DNA from: FEB-22 sp003105195
GTDB taxonomy: Bacteria > Pseudomonadota > Alphaproteobacteria > Rhizobiales > Xanthobacteraceae
DNA: 64,000 nucleotides
Assembly: GCA_027493405.1 (NCBI GenBank)
Contig: JAOSKV010000003.1
Coordinates: forward strand, 211,785-275,784
Reading direction: 5' to 3'
A program made the position numbers and the translations under genes. Positions within the stretch are counted from its first letter, which is position 1; each line of letters starts with the position of its first letter. The notes under the pieces are model-generated. The model worked only from the letters and a program-made list of their open reading frames with translations. It searched no databases and was not told where the DNA came from. Positions 46,219-55,270 of this stretch are shown in pieces.

Positions 46219-46818
46219 ATGGCCAATCAAGGGCAGGGACGCCCTGCCGGGCTCGAGGCCATCGCGGGCGCCGTGAAAGAGGGGGGCCGGAAAGGCCCGC
46301 CGCCCGTGCATCTCTGGAATCCGCCCTATTGCGGCGATCTCGACATCCGCATCGCGGCCGACGGGACCTGGTCCTACCTCAAGACGCCCATCGGCAGGCC
46401 CGCGCTGGTGCGGCTCTTCGCCTCGGTGCTCAAGCGCGAGGGCGAGCGGTACTTCCTGGTCACGCCGGTCGAGAAGATCGGGATCACGGTTGACGACGCC
46501 CCCTTCCTTGCGGTCGAGATGAAGGTCGAGCCAGACCCGGAGGGGCGCATCCTGCATTTCCGGACCAATGTGGACGAATGGATCGCGTGCGGGCCCGAGC
46601 ATGCGCTGCGCTTCGCGCCCGAGCCGGGGACCGGCGGGCTGAAGCCCTACCTGCATGTGCGGGCCGATCTCTGGGCCCTGGTGACCCGGGCGCTGTTCTA
46701 CGACCTGGTGGAGCTCGGCGAGGAACGCATGATCGACGGCGTGCGCATGCTCGGGGTGGCGTCGGGCGGGGCCTTCTTCGCGATGGCCCCCGCGGGTTCG
46801 CTCGAGGGCCCGGCGTGA
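46219..46818 (+). CDS. DUF1285 domain-containing protein
   Basis: 199 residues. The family block is easily seen: PVHLWNPPYCGDLDIRIAAD, TWSYLKTPIGRPALVRLFAS, ILRREGE-like KREGERYFLVTPVEK and FRTNVDEWIACG. Function is unknown; structures of relatives show a small beta-rich fold. The start at 46219 is the first ATG that begins the family sequence. Its stop overlaps the ATG of the CoA pyrophosphatase gene (TGATG), so the two are coupled. Confidence 0.9.
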   Translation: MANQGQGRPAGLEAIAGAVKEGGRKGPPPVHLWNPPYCGDLDIRIAADGTWSYLKTPIGRPALVRLFASVLKREGERYFLVTPVEKIGITVDDAPFLAVEMKVEPDPEGRILHFRTNVDEWIACGPEHALRFAPEPGTGGLKPYLHVRADLWALVTRALFYDLVELGEERMIDGVRMLGVASGGAFFAMAPAGSLEGPA

Positions 46819-47458
46819 TGCACGGCAACGACCTCCCCTTCTTCGACCGGGCGCGGGCGCGGCTCGACTTCCGGGTGCCGGAGGGCCTGACGGACCCGGG
46901 CATCACCCCCGACGCGGCGATCACGACATCGATCCGGTCATGAACGCCATGGCCGAGATCCGGCCGATTCGTCCGGCGGCGGTCCTGATCCCGATCGTCG
47001 ACCGGGCCGAGCCGATGGTGCTGCTCACCCAGCGCACCGCGCACCTGCCGGACCACGCGGGCCAGATCTCGTTCCCGGGCGGCAAGATCGACGCCGCCGA
47101 CGAGAGCCCGCTGGCGGCGGCGCTGCGCGAGGCCGAGGAGGAGATCGGGCTTGCACGCGATCTCGTCGATCCGCTCGGCTATCTCGACCTCTACATGACG
47201 ACGCTCGGCTATCGGATCGTGCCGACGGTCGCGCGGGTCGCGCCGGACTACCGGCTCGCGCTCAACCCGGCCGAGGTGGACGACGCCTTCGAGGTGCCGC
47301 TCGCCTTCCTGATGACGCCCGAGAACCACCAGCGCCACAGTCGCGTGTGGCAGGGTTTGACGCGGAGCTACTACGCCATGCCGTTCGGCGAGCGCTACAT
47401 CTGGGGCGTGACAGCCGGTATCCTGCGGAACCTGTACGAGCGCATCATTCGGGGCTGA
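46818..47458 (+). CDS. CoA pyrophosphatase, NUDIX family (one frameshift)
   Basis: About 213 residues after repair. The N-terminal piece (MHGNDLPFFDRARARLDFRV) is in one frame until the C-run 46906-46910, where one C appears to be missing; the other frame then reads PRRGDHDIDPVMNAMAEIRP and the NUDIX core. The NUDIX box is complete (GGKIDAADESPLAAALREAE, EEIGL), with the upstream HAGQISFPGG typical of CoA/acyl-CoA pyrophosphatases. A shorter protein could start at 46940. Neighbours DUF1285, DUF6111 and cca form the usual conserved block. Confidence 0.87.
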
Positions 47459-47489
47459 CGATGGCGATGGAACACCGGGTTGGGGCGCC

Positions 47490-47753
47490 ATGATCCGTCC
47501 CGTGCTCACCGAGCTCGCGCTGTTCCTGGTGCCGTTCCTGCTCTACGCCCTGTTCCTCTGGGCGACGCGGGCGGGCGTGCTCGACTCGAAATCCTGGAGC
47601 TGGTCCACGCTGGCCTGGCTCACCGCCAGCGCCCTCATGCTGGTGATCGCGAGCTTCCTGGTGCTCGCCCAGTTCGGCGGCGCGCCGCCGCGCTCCACCT
47701 ACGTGCCGGCGCACGTGGAGGACGGCAAGTTCGTCCCGGGGCGGACGAAGTGA
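47490..47753 (+). CDS. DUF6111-type small membrane protein
   Basis: 87 residues with two membrane helices (about 5-25 and 40-62) and a polar C-terminal tail (PPRSTYVPAHVEDGKFVPGR). Small proteins of this type are found between the CoA pyrophosphatase and cca genes in related bacteria; function unknown. Its stop overlaps the GTG start of cca by four bases. Confidence 0.85.
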   Translation: MIRPVLTELALFLVPFLLYALFLWATRAGVLDSKSWSWSTLAWLTASALMLVIASFLVLAQFGGAPPRSTYVPAHVEDGKFVPGRTK

Positions 47754-49000
47754 GCGCGCGCCGCCTCGTGCACGCCGCATGGCTGCGCGAAGGCGCGCTG
47801 GCGGCGCTGCTCGACGCGCTCGACCGCGACGGCGAGGAGGCGCGGGTGGTCGGCGGCGCGGTGCGCAATACCCTGATGGGGCTGCCGCACGGCGACATCG
47901 ACGTCGCGACCACGGCGCTTCCCGCCGAGGTGACGCGCCGGGTGGCGGCGCGCGGCTTCAAGGCGGTGCCGACGGGCGTCGATCACGGTACCGTCACGGT
48001 GGTGGTCGAAGGCACGCCGTTCGAGGTCACGACGCTGCGCGAGGACGTCGAAACCTTCGGGCGCAAGGCCACGGTGCGCTTCGGCCGCGACTGGGTGCGC
48101 GATGCCGAGCGTCGCGACTTCACCATGAACGCGCTGTCGGTCACGCGCGACGGCACGGTGCACGATCACGTCGGCGGGCTTGCCGACCTCGCCGCGCGGC
48201 GCGTGCGCTTCATCGGCGATCCGGCGCGGCGCATCGCGGAGGACTACCTGCGCATCCTGCGCTTCTTCCGCTTCCACGCCGCCTATGGCCACGGCGCGCC
48301 CGACGCGGAGGGCCTGCACGCCTGCATCGTGGCGCGCGCGGGGCTGGCGCAGCTCTCGCGCGAGCGCGTGCGCATGGAGCTGATGAAGCTGCTGGCGGCG
48401 CCGGGCGCGGCGGCGACGCTCGGCGTGATGGCGGATTCGGGGCTGATCGGCCCGGTGCTCGCCGGCGTGCCCTGGATCGCGTCGTTCGACGGGCTCGTCG
48501 CGCGCGAGGCGGCGCTCGGCCTGGCGGGCGACCCGGTGCGCCGGCTCGGCGCGCTCGCCGTGATGGTCGCCGAGGATGCCGAGCGGCTGTGGCAGCGGCT
48601 GCGGCTGTTCAATGTCGAGCATGCGCGCCTGTCGTCCATGGCCGAGGGCTGGTGGCGCGTCTCCCCGGAGGCGGGCGAGGGCGCGGCGCGCGCGCTGCTC
48701 TATCGGCTGGAGCCGGAGAGGTTCTCCGACCGGGCGCTGATCGCCTGGGCGCGCTCTGGCGCCGACGTCGACGACGCGGGCTGGCGCGCGCTCGCGACGC
48801 TGCCGGCGCGCTGGACCGCGCCGGCGTTTCCCCTGAAGGCGTCGCATCTCATGAAGCGCGGCCTCGCCCGCGGTCCGGCCCTGGGCGCCGCGCTGAAGGC
48901 GGCCGAGGCCGCGTGGATCACGGCCGGATTCCCGAACGACCGGGCCGCGCTCGCCGCGATCGCGGATGCGGCGGCCGCGGAAGTCCGCGCCGGTTCCTGA
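47750..49000 (+). CDS. cca: CCA tRNA nucleotidyltransferase / poly(A) polymerase family
   Basis: 416 residues from a GTG start overlapping the preceding stop (GTGA). Adds or repairs the CCA end of tRNAs. The head domain has VVGGAVRNTLMGLPHGDIDV, with the two catalytic Asp in GDIDVAT, then ERRDFTMNALSV and the neck region DPARRIAEDYLRILRFFRF. Length is normal for the alphaproteobacterial class II enzyme. Alternative ATG starts lie well inside the domain and are unlikely. Confidence 0.95.
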   Translation: MSARRLVHAAWLREGALAALLDALDRDGEEARVVGGAVRNTLMGLPHGDIDVATTALPAEVTRRVAARGFKAVPTGVDHGTVTVVVEGTPFEVTTLREDVETFGRKATVRFGRDWVRDAERRDFTMNALSVTRDGTVHDHVGGLADLAARRVRFIGDPARRIAEDYLRILRFFRFHAAYGHGAPDAEGLHACIVARAGLAQLSRERVRMELMKLLAAPGAAATLGVMADSGLIGPVLAGVPWIASFDGLVAREAALGLAGDPVRRLGALAVMVAEDAERLWQRLRLFNVEHARLSSMAEGWWRVSPEAGEGAARALLYRLEPERFSDRALIAWARSGADVDDAGWRALATLPARWTAPAFPLKASHLMKRGLARGPALGAALKAAEAAWITAGFPNDRAALAAIADAAAAEVRAGS

Positions 49001-49018
49001 CGGAGTCACCTCAAGAGA

Positions 49019-49045
49019 AAGCCCCGGGGCGGGACCCCGGGGCTT
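49019..49045 (-). terminator. Intrinsic terminator of the first porin gene
   Basis: 11-bp perfect stem AAGCCCCGGGG / CCCCGGGGCTT with a 5-base loop; on the minus strand it is followed by TTTCTCTTGA. It lies between the convergent cca gene and the barrel gene, and may serve both. Confidence 0.8.
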
Positions 49046-49066
49046 GGCAGTCGAACCGCGATGCGC

Positions 49067-49885
49067 TCAGTAGCGCGCGACCACCGGGCCGCCCCAGCCG
49101 AAGCGGTAGTTCACGCCGATACGCACGATGTGGCCGTCGTTGTCGATGCTGGTCAGGATCGTGTAGGTGGGTCCCGGCGCGGCGTTCAGGCTCGACGACC
49201 GTCGTGTCGCCGAGATCATAGTAGAGATATTCCGCCTTGACGCTCCAGTTCGGGGTCAAGCCCCACTCAAAGCCGCCGCCGAGCGTCCAGCCGGCATTGG
49301 TCTCGCTCGGCAGTGACCTGCCCAGGTCCCGGCCGGGAACACCGACGGTGTTGGCGTAGTCCACGTCGGCAAAGGCGAGACCGCCCGTGACGTAGACAAG
49401 GAGGTTGTTCGCCGCGAAGCCCAACCGGCCGCGCACCGTGCCGAACCAGTTCATGTCGTAGGGACGAGCTGTGGAGGGTGCCCGCCACCGGCACGCCGGC
49501 AAAGGTCACGAGCGGCGCGACCGTGACACCGCCATTGATGTCGCTCCAGGACAGATCCGCCTCCAGACCGACGACCCAGTTCGCGATCTGGTAGTTGAAG
49601 CCGATCTGGCCGCCGGCCATGAACCCGTCGGCGTCATGCGCGAACGAGAAGGGCGCCACGCCCAAGGGGCCGAACAAGGCCGGCGAGGGCGTATAAGTCA
49701 CCCCCGTGTCGGCATCTGCTCCAGCCCCAGCCTGCGTGGGCGCCGATGTAGATACCCGTCCAGTTGTAGACCGGGGCTATGATCGGCGCCGCAATCGGCG
49801 CCTTGCGCGGAAGGTCCGCTGCGGACGCGGAGCCGAGGCCCATGATCACAGCCGTGCCGAGAGCGAGCGCGAAACGGTTCTTCAT
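49067..49885 (-). pseudogene. Omp25/31-type outer-membrane beta-barrel protein, broken by three frameshifts
   Basis: Signal peptide and mature start as in its neighbour (MKNRFALALGTAVIMGLGSA, then ADLPRKAPIAAPIIAPVYNW). Breaks: near 49716-49718 (WGWS|DADTGVTYTPSP), at 49461-49463 (HSSS|YDMNWFGTVRGRL) and around 49189-49200 (GDTTVV|SLNAAPGPTYTI). Reading through them recovers a full barrel of about 272 residues ending YRFGWGGPVVARY. It is a tandem paralogue of the intact gene at 50104-50919. Three breaks in 0.8 kb suggest real decay, though each is only one base. Confidence 0.85.
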
Positions 49886-50052
49886 CGGAGGTCCCCATTC
49901 ACAAAAATCCGATAATCCCGTCTATCGACAGCCTCCGGCGGTGGCTAGCGTGAAACCGCAAAGTTCCCGCTCCGGGGACAACTTCACGGCGATATGTGAC
50001 GCGGCCGCAACAGAGTTCCATGCCGCGAGGATCCTGCGGGCCCAAAAATGGA

Positions 50053-50083
50053 GAGGCCCCGGGGCGGTCCGCCCCGGGGCCTC
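50053..50083 (-). terminator. Intrinsic terminator of the second porin gene
   Basis: 13-bp stem GAGGCCCCGGGGC / GCCCCGGGGCCTC with loop GGTCC; on the minus strand it is followed by TCCATTTTTGGG, giving the T-run. Its sequence is closely related to the terminator at 49019-49045, as expected if gene and terminator were duplicated together. Confidence 0.85.
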
Positions 50084-50103
50084 GGAGTCGCGAGACTTGG
50101 GAA

Positions 50104-50919
50104 TCAGTAGCGGGCGACGACCGGACCGCCCCAGCCGAAGCGATAGTTCAGACCGACGCGCACGATGTGCCCGGCGTTGTCGAAATTCGTGGCCACCTGG
50201 AACGGCGGATTGGGAGCGACCGGGTTCTGGATGATCGTCGTGTCACCCAGGTCGTAGTACAGATACTCGAACTTGGCGCTCCAGTTCGGGGCGAAGGCCC
50301 ATTCCACGCCGCCGCCGAGCGTCCATCCGACTTCCGTGCTGCTGCCCGATCCCACATAGTCGAAGGCGCCGGGCGCAAAGAACGTCCGCGCCGCGTAGTC
50401 GATGTCGGCGAACGCCAAGCCGCCCGTCACGTAGATGAGAAGCTGATTGGCCGTGAAGCCCAGGCGCCCGCGGAGAGTGCCGAACCAGTTCATGTCGAAG
50501 CTGGACGTATGGAACGAGCCCGCAAGCGGCGCTCCGAGGAAGGTCATCGGCGCAACCGTCGCCCCGCCATTGATGTCGGCCCACGAGATGTCGGCCTCGA
50601 TGCCGAGCAGCCAGTTGGCAATCTGGTAGTTGAAGCCGATCTGGCCGCCGGCCAGGAAACCATCCGCATCGAAGCCGTACGCGAAATTGTCAGCGAGGAA
50701 GGCGGCCGGCGTCGGCAGGAACGTGGTCGCGGCATCGACGTCCGACCAGCCATAGCCGGCATGAACGCCGACATAGAAGCCGGTCCAGTTGTACACTGGA
50801 GCGACGATCGGCGCCGCAATCGGCGCCTTGCGCGGCAGGTCGGCCGCCTGGGCGCCTTGGGCCGCCACGAGAGCCAACGCCGACACCGCGAGAAACGCTG
50901 CAGCTTGTGTCTTCTTCAT
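50104..50919 (-). CDS. Omp25/31-type outer-membrane beta-barrel protein
   Basis: 271 residues. Signal peptide of about 25 residues ending QAA, then the ADLPRKAPIAAPIVAPVYNW junction typical of Hyphomicrobiales opacity-family porins. Barrel strands alternate through GFYVGVHAGYGWS, GGQIGFNYQIANWLLGIEAD, GRLGFTANQLLIYVTGGLAF and EYLYYDLGDTT, ending on aromatic Tyr (VVARY). Acts as a structural or porin protein of the outer membrane. GGGGAGG lies eight bases before the ATG. Intact, unlike its tandem paralogue downstream. Confidence 0.93.
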   Translation of the reverse strand: MKKTQAAAFLAVSALALVAAQGAQAADLPRKAPIAAPIVAPVYNWTGFYVGVHAGYGWSDVDAATTFLPTPAAFLADNFAYGFDADGFLAGGQIGFNYQIANWLLGIEADISWADINGGATVAPMTFLGAPLAGSFHTSSFDMNWFGTLRGRLGFTANQLLIYVTGGLAFADIDYAARTFFAPGAFDYVGSGSSTEVGWTLGGGVEWAFAPNWSAKFEYLYYDLGDTTIIQNPVAPNPPFQVATNFDNAGHIVRVGLNYRFGWGGPVVARY

Positions 50920-51250
50920 TCGAAGGGCCTCCCCTGTCCGATCCACCGGCCAATCGCCTGACGCAATCTGTAGGTGGAGTTGGCGCGGATGAATAGGTTC
51001 AGGAGGTTGCGAAATACCAGGGCTGCGCAATAACGAGTCAGTGTTGTCGCAAGGCAACGAGTTCCACAAGCGTTTCCGGGCGCCTCGTACCATGATACTG
51101 CCGCGAGGGAACTTGTCGCGCGAATATTTGAGATTATTTGGCTAATCTTTGCAGGTGGAACTTTTCCTGCCGGGGAGTTTTTGAATTCGATCCCGCACCT
51201 GCTGTCTGGGTAGCATCGGAGCCGCGACTCAGAGAATCAGGGAGGTCCCG
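50920..51250. other. 331-base divergent intergenic region
   Basis: Contains the promoters of the second porin gene (minus) and the DM13 gene (plus). It is less GC-rich than the surroundings (for example AATATTTGAGATTATTTGGCT at 51122-51142), as usual for a strong porin promoter. No clear palindrome or RNA structure seen. Confidence 0.55.
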
Positions 51251-51745
51251 ATGCTTCGTCGGTTCTGGCGCGCCGTGATGATCTTCCTGCTCGGCGGAAC
51301 CGTCGGCACGGCGTTCGGCGTCGCGCTCGGCTTCTTCCTGTTTCCCTTCGTGTTCCCGCCGCCACCCGGCATGGAGACTCTCAGCGACGCCGAGCGCGCG
51401 AAGCTGGTCGCCAGCGGCACGTTCATCCACGCCAACCCGTCGGACCCGATCCACTGGGGCAAGGGGAAGGTGAGCGTCCACGAGAGCACGGTCTTCCTCG
51501 AGAGCGACTTCGAGGTGGGACCGGGGCCGGCCTATCACGTCTACCTGGTGCCGAAGCCGTCGATCCGCGCCAACGGCGACATGGACGGCGTGATGTATGT
51601 CGACCTCGGCCGGCTGCGGGCGTTCAAGGGCAGCCAGCGCTACGCGATTCCGGCGGGGGTCAATCTCAAGGACTATCCCAGCCTGATCATCTGGTGCGAG
51701 CGCTTCGGCGTGCTGATCTCGCCGGCGGATCTGGCGTTCCAGTAG
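51251..51745 (+). CDS. Membrane-anchored DM13-domain protein
   Basis: 164 residues. One N-terminal transmembrane helix (about 8-37, VMIFLLGGTVGTAFGVALGF) and a periplasmic DM13 domain (about 55-160) with GTFIHANPSDPIHWGKGKVS, the conserved Cys in LIIWCERFGVLISPADL and GPGPAYHVYLVP. DM13 domains are proposed to carry electrons or ligands through the conserved Cys; not proven for bacterial members. Start fits GGGAGGTCCCG just before the ATG. Monocistronic, convergent with hemF. Confidence 0.88.
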   Translation: MLRRFWRAVMIFLLGGTVGTAFGVALGFFLFPFVFPPPPGMETLSDAERAKLVASGTFIHANPSDPIHWGKGKVSVHESTVFLESDFEVGPGPAYHVYLVPKPSIRANGDMDGVMYVDLGRLRAFKGSQRYAIPAGVNLKDYPSLIIWCERFGVLISPADLAFQ

Positions 51746-51760
51746 CGCGCAACAGCGAAA

Positions 51761-51850
51761 CGTATTGCGCCGACAATGTTTCGGCTCGTGCAGTCGTTCG
51801 CTGGGACTCGGCCGGCGCAATACGGTGCTTCGCACCTATTGCGCCCTACG
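51761..51850. repeat. Intergenic repeat with CGTATTGCGCCG inverted ends
   Basis: 12-bp inverted repeat CGTATTGCGCCG (51761-51772) / CGGCGCAATACG (51813-51824) with a 40-base spacer, followed by a GGTGC-TTC-GCACC hairpin and a further ATTGCGCCCTACGG. It fills the gap between the convergent DM13 and hemF genes. A related hairpin lies at 62000-62033. Confidence 0.7.
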
Positions 51851-51853
51851 GAC

Positions 51854-52744
51854 TCACGGCCACTTGGCGACCGGCGGCATGGAGGAGAGGATCGAATCCA
51901 CATTGCCGCCGGTGCGCAGGCCGAACACGGTGCCGCGGTCGTAGAGCAGGTTGAACTCCACGTAGCGCCCGCGGCGCACCAGCTGCTCCTCGCGCGCGGC
52001 CGCGTCCCAGGGAGTCGCGAAATTGCGGCGCACGAGCTCCGGATAGATGCCCAGGAACGCGCGGCCGACATCCTGCGTGAAGGCGAAGTCGGCCTCCCAG
52101 TCGCCTGAGTCGAGCCAGTCGTAGAAGATGCCGCCGATGCCGCGCATCTCCTTGCGGTGCTTGAGATAGAAATACTCGTCGCACCAGGCCTTGAGCTTCG
52201 CGTAATCGGCCACCGCGTGCGCTTCGCAGGCGCCACGCATGGCGTCGTGGAAGGCGACCGTGTCGGGATCGTCCTGGCTGCGGCGGCGGTCGAGCACCGG
52301 GGTGAGGTCGGCGCCGCCACCGAACCAGCTCTTGGTGGTGACCACGAAGCGGGTGTTCATGTGCACGGCCGGGACGTTCGGATTGTGCAGGTGGGCGATC
52401 AGCGAGACGCCGGACGCCCAGAAGCGCGGGTCCTCGGCGGCGCCCGGGATCTCCTGGCGGAATTCGGGCGCGAACTCGCCGAACACGGTGGAGACGTGCA
52501 CGCCGACCTTCTCGAACACGCGGCCGCGCATCGTCGCCATGACGCCGCCGCCGCCCGCGGCGCCGGTGTGGTCGGCGCGCGTCCACGGGGTGCGCAGGAA
52601 GCGGCCCGGCGCGCGGTCGCCGAGCGGCGCGCCGGCGGGCAGCGCGTCCTCCAGCGTCTCGAAGGCCGCGCAGATCTCGTCGCGCAGCGCCTCGAACCAG
52701 GCCCGGGCGCGCGCCTCGCGCGCCTCCAATCGCTCCCCGTCCAT
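51854..52744 (-). CDS. hemF: Oxygen-dependent coproporphyrinogen III oxidase
   Basis: 296 residues. Converts coproporphyrinogen III to protoporphyrinogen IX with O2 in haem synthesis. Strongly conserved blocks: GGGVMATMRGRVFEKVGVHV, NPNVPAVHMNTRF, WFGGGADLTP, FYLKHRKEMRGIGGIFYDWL and YDRGTVFGLRTGG. The start at 52744 (MDGERLEAREA) has GGGAAG upstream and gives the usual length. No haem genes are adjacent. Confidence 0.96.
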   Translation of the reverse strand: MDGERLEAREARARAWFEALRDEICAAFETLEDALPAGAPLGDRAPGRFLRTPWTRADHTGAAGGGGVMATMRGRVFEKVGVHVSTVFGEFAPEFRQEIPGAAEDPRFWASGVSLIAHLHNPNVPAVHMNTRFVVTTKSWFGGGADLTPVLDRRRSQDDPDTVAFHDAMRGACEAHAVADYAKLKAWCDEYFYLKHRKEMRGIGGIFYDWLDSGDWEADFAFTQDVGRAFLGIYPELVRRNFATPWDAAAREEQLVRRGRYVEFNLLYDRGTVFGLRTGGNVDSILSSMPPVAKWP

Positions 52745-52916
52745 CCGCAACTTCCCTTGCTCGCGATCGCGCGGCACCATTGCGTGGGGCGGCCCGGGGG
52801 CAAGCCCGGCCGGGAACCCGGCGGGCTCGCGCCGCGTTGGGGAACGCCGCGCCGGCTCGCCGTCGGCGCGCAACGTCGGCCTGTGCGCGTGCGGACGCCC
52901 GGAACCAGGTGAGGGA

Positions 52917-54365
52917 ATGACGACCTTCCAGGAGCTGCCCGCGTCCCGTCCGGCCGTCCCGACCCTCGGCGCGTCGCGTCCGGTCCGCGCCCGGCTCGCA
53001 TCGCCTCCGATCCTGTTCGTGATCCTGTCGCTCCTGTTCGGCGTCGGCCTGCTGGTCGTGAACCCGCCCCTGCGGGGTCCCGACGAGGCCGCGCATTTCG
53101 TGCGTGCCTACGGCATCGCGGGCGGCGAGCTCGTGCCCGACGGACGCGACGCCGAGGGACGCAAGGGAACCTTGCTGCCGGCGCGCGTCCACGACGATTT
53201 CGAGTTCTTCGAGAGCGTGCGCTACAATGTCGGCAAGCCGGGCTTCAGCTATCGCACCGTGATCGACTATCGGCGCCAGGCCGAGGTTCGCGGCGAGGAC
53301 GGGCGCGCGCCGGTGTTCACCCTCTACGAGGGCGCGGAGAGCTATCCGCCGTTCTCCTATCTGCCCTATGTCGCGGCCGGCTTCGTGGCGCGCCTGCTGG
53401 GGCTCGATTTCCTTCCGACGCTCTACCTCATGCGGCTGACGGGGCTGCTCGCCATGACGGCGGCCGCGGCCTATGCGATCGCGCTCGCGCCGCGGCTGCA
53501 ATGGGCCTTGTTCGCGATCGCCATGTTGCCGGCGGCCGTGTACAGCCGCGCGGTGATCAGCGCGGACGGCGCGGCGCTGAGCTTCACCCTGGTGGTCGTG
53601 GCGCTGGGCCTGCGCACCATTCATGCCCCCGCCCAACGCTTGGCCGAGCAGGCCCTCTGGATGACACTGGCGACGACCGCCAAGCTCGCCAACGTCGCCT
53701 TCGTGGTGCTCGAGGCGATGCGCGGGCGGCTCGCCGAGCTGCCGCGCCGAGCCGGTGCGCTCGCGCTGGTGACGGGGCCGGGGATCGCCCTGACGCTCTG
53801 GTGGGTGGTGGCGACGGCGGGCGACGTCGGCACCTGGCGCGTGATCGCCGGCACCGGCGTGCCGGCCGATCGGTTCGACCTCTCGGCGAAGCTCGCCTTC
53901 ATGCTGGAGAACCCGCTGCATTTCTTCGCCGCCATGGTCTCGACGCTCGACAACTGGCGCGAGCTGTCGCGCTCGGTGATCGGCATCCTGGGTTGGGGCG
54001 ACACCCATCTGCAGGGCTGGGTCTACCCGGTGGTGGCGGTCCTGCTGGGGGCGAGCTTCCTCACCCGCCTCGAGCTCGACCGCGCGACGCGGCTGCGCGC
54101 GGCGGCCGTGGCGGGGCTCGGCGCGCTCGGCTATTTCGTGGTCGTGTTCCTGATCTTCTATCTGACCTGGACGCCGATCGCCGAGCCGAAGATCTGGGGC
54201 GTGCAGGGGCGCTATTTCGTCCCCATGCTGCCGCTCCTCGCGGTGGTGGTCGCCGCGCTCGCCGACCGCGGCCCGCGCGCGGCGACCAGCGCGACGCTCG
54301 CGATCGCGAGCGCCGTGCTCTCGGGCAGCGCGGCGCTCGAGGCGAACTGGCGCATGCATTGGTGA
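52917..54365 (+). CDS. DUF2142 / GT-C-like polytopic membrane protein
   Basis: 482 residues with about ten membrane helices. The GPDEAAHFVRAY motif just after the first helix (about residues 55-66) is the acidic pair expected of GT-C glycosyltransferases that use polyprenyl-phosphate sugars. A large loop follows (about 70-130), then helices to the C-terminus. Function is inferred, probably transfer of a sugar to an envelope acceptor. First gene of a three-gene run with a methyltransferase and an SMR protein; GAGGGA precedes the ATG. Confidence 0.83.
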   Translation: MTTFQELPASRPAVPTLGASRPVRARLASPPILFVILSLLFGVGLLVVNPPLRGPDEAAHFVRAYGIAGGELVPDGRDAEGRKGTLLPARVHDDFEFFESVRYNVGKPGFSYRTVIDYRRQAEVRGEDGRAPVFTLYEGAESYPPFSYLPYVAAGFVARLLGLDFLPTLYLMRLTGLLAMTAAAAYAIALAPRLQWALFAIAMLPAAVYSRAVISADGAALSFTLVVVALGLRTIHAPAQRLAEQALWMTLATTAKLANVAFVVLEAMRGRLAELPRRAGALALVTGPGIALTLWWVVATAGDVGTWRVIAGTGVPADRFDLSAKLAFMLENPLHFFAAMVSTLDNWRELSRSVIGILGWGDTHLQGWVYPVVAVLLGASFLTRLELDRATRLRAAAVAGLGALGYFVVVFLIFYLTWTPIAEPKIWGVQGRYFVPMLPLLAVVVAALADRGPRAATSATLAIASAVLSGSAALEANWRMHW

Positions 54366-54370
54366 CCGAC

Positions 54371-55270
54371 ATGTCCGCTGTCGAAGCCCGCCCGGCCCGG
54401 GCCGCGCGCGAGACCGCCGCGGAACCTGCGCGCGAGCTCCCTTGCCCGGCCTGCGGGCGCGACACCGCGCACGCCTTCCTCTACGCCAAGAACCGCTGCG
54501 ACATCCTGCGCTGCAGCGCCTGCGGGCTCGGGCGCGCCGAGGCGCGCGGCTTCGATCCGGCCGCCTACTACACGGACGACTATTTCGCAGGGGCGCATGC
54601 GGACGGCTATGCCGACTATCGCGGCGCCGAGCCGGTGCTGCGGCGCGAGTTCGCGCGCGAGGTCGACTTCATCCGCCGCCGCGTCCCCTCGGGCCGGCTC
54701 CTGGAGCTCGGCTGCGCCTACGGCTTCTTCCTGCAGGTGGCGAGGCGCCACTACGAGGTGGCGGGCATCGAGATCGCTGCCGAGGCGGCCGCGCATTGCC
54801 GGCGCAGCGGTCTCGACGTCGCGACCGGCGTCGCCGACGAGGAGACGCTGGCGCGCTTCGGGCGGCAGGACGCGATCGTCATGCTGGACGTGATCGAGCA
54901 CGTGCCGGATCCGCACGCGACGCTTTCGCTGTGCGCGCGCCATCTCGCGCCCGGCGGCGCGATCGTGCTGACGACCGGCGATTTCGGGTCGATCAGCGCG
55001 CGCCTCGCCGGCGCCTCCTGGCGGCTGATGACGCCGCCGCAGCATCTCTGGTTCTTCACCGCCGAGAGCATGGCGCGGCTCGGCGGCCGCCTCGGGCTCG
55101 CGGTGGAATCGCTCGACCACCCCTGGAAGATCGTGCCGCTCTCGCTGATCATCTTCCAGCTGCGGCGCATGGTCGGATCGCGCGCGGCGGCTCCGGCGGG
55201 CGCGAGCCGCATCGGCGTGCCCGCGAACCTGTTCGACGCGATGCGCGTCGTGTTACGAAAACCCCGATGA
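54371..55270 (+). CDS. Class I SAM-dependent methyltransferase with N-terminal zinc ribbon
   Basis: 299 residues. The N-terminus has two CxxC pairs (LPCPACGR and LRCSACGLGRAE), a zinc ribbon often seen in sugar methyltransferases of polysaccharide clusters. The methyltransferase fold follows: LLELGCAYGFFLQVARRHY as SAM motif I, AIVMLDVIEHVPDPHATL and APGGAIVLTTGDFGS. Located five bases after the DUF2142 gene, and overlapping the SMR gene by four bases, so one operon. Target probably a nucleotide- or lipid-linked sugar. Confidence 0.9.
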   Translation: MSAVEARPARAARETAAEPARELPCPACGRDTAHAFLYAKNRCDILRCSACGLGRAEARGFDPAAYYTDDYFAGAHADGYADYRGAEPVLRREFAREVDFIRRRVPSGRLLELGCAYGFFLQVARRHYEVAGIEIAAEAAAHCRRSGLDVATGVADEETLARFGRQDAIVMLDVIEHVPDPHATLSLCARHLAPGGAIVLTTGDFGSISARLAGASWRLMTPPQHLWFFTAESMARLGGRLGLAVESLDHPWKIVPLSLIIFQLRRMVGSRAAAPAGASRIGVPANLFDAMRVVLRKPR

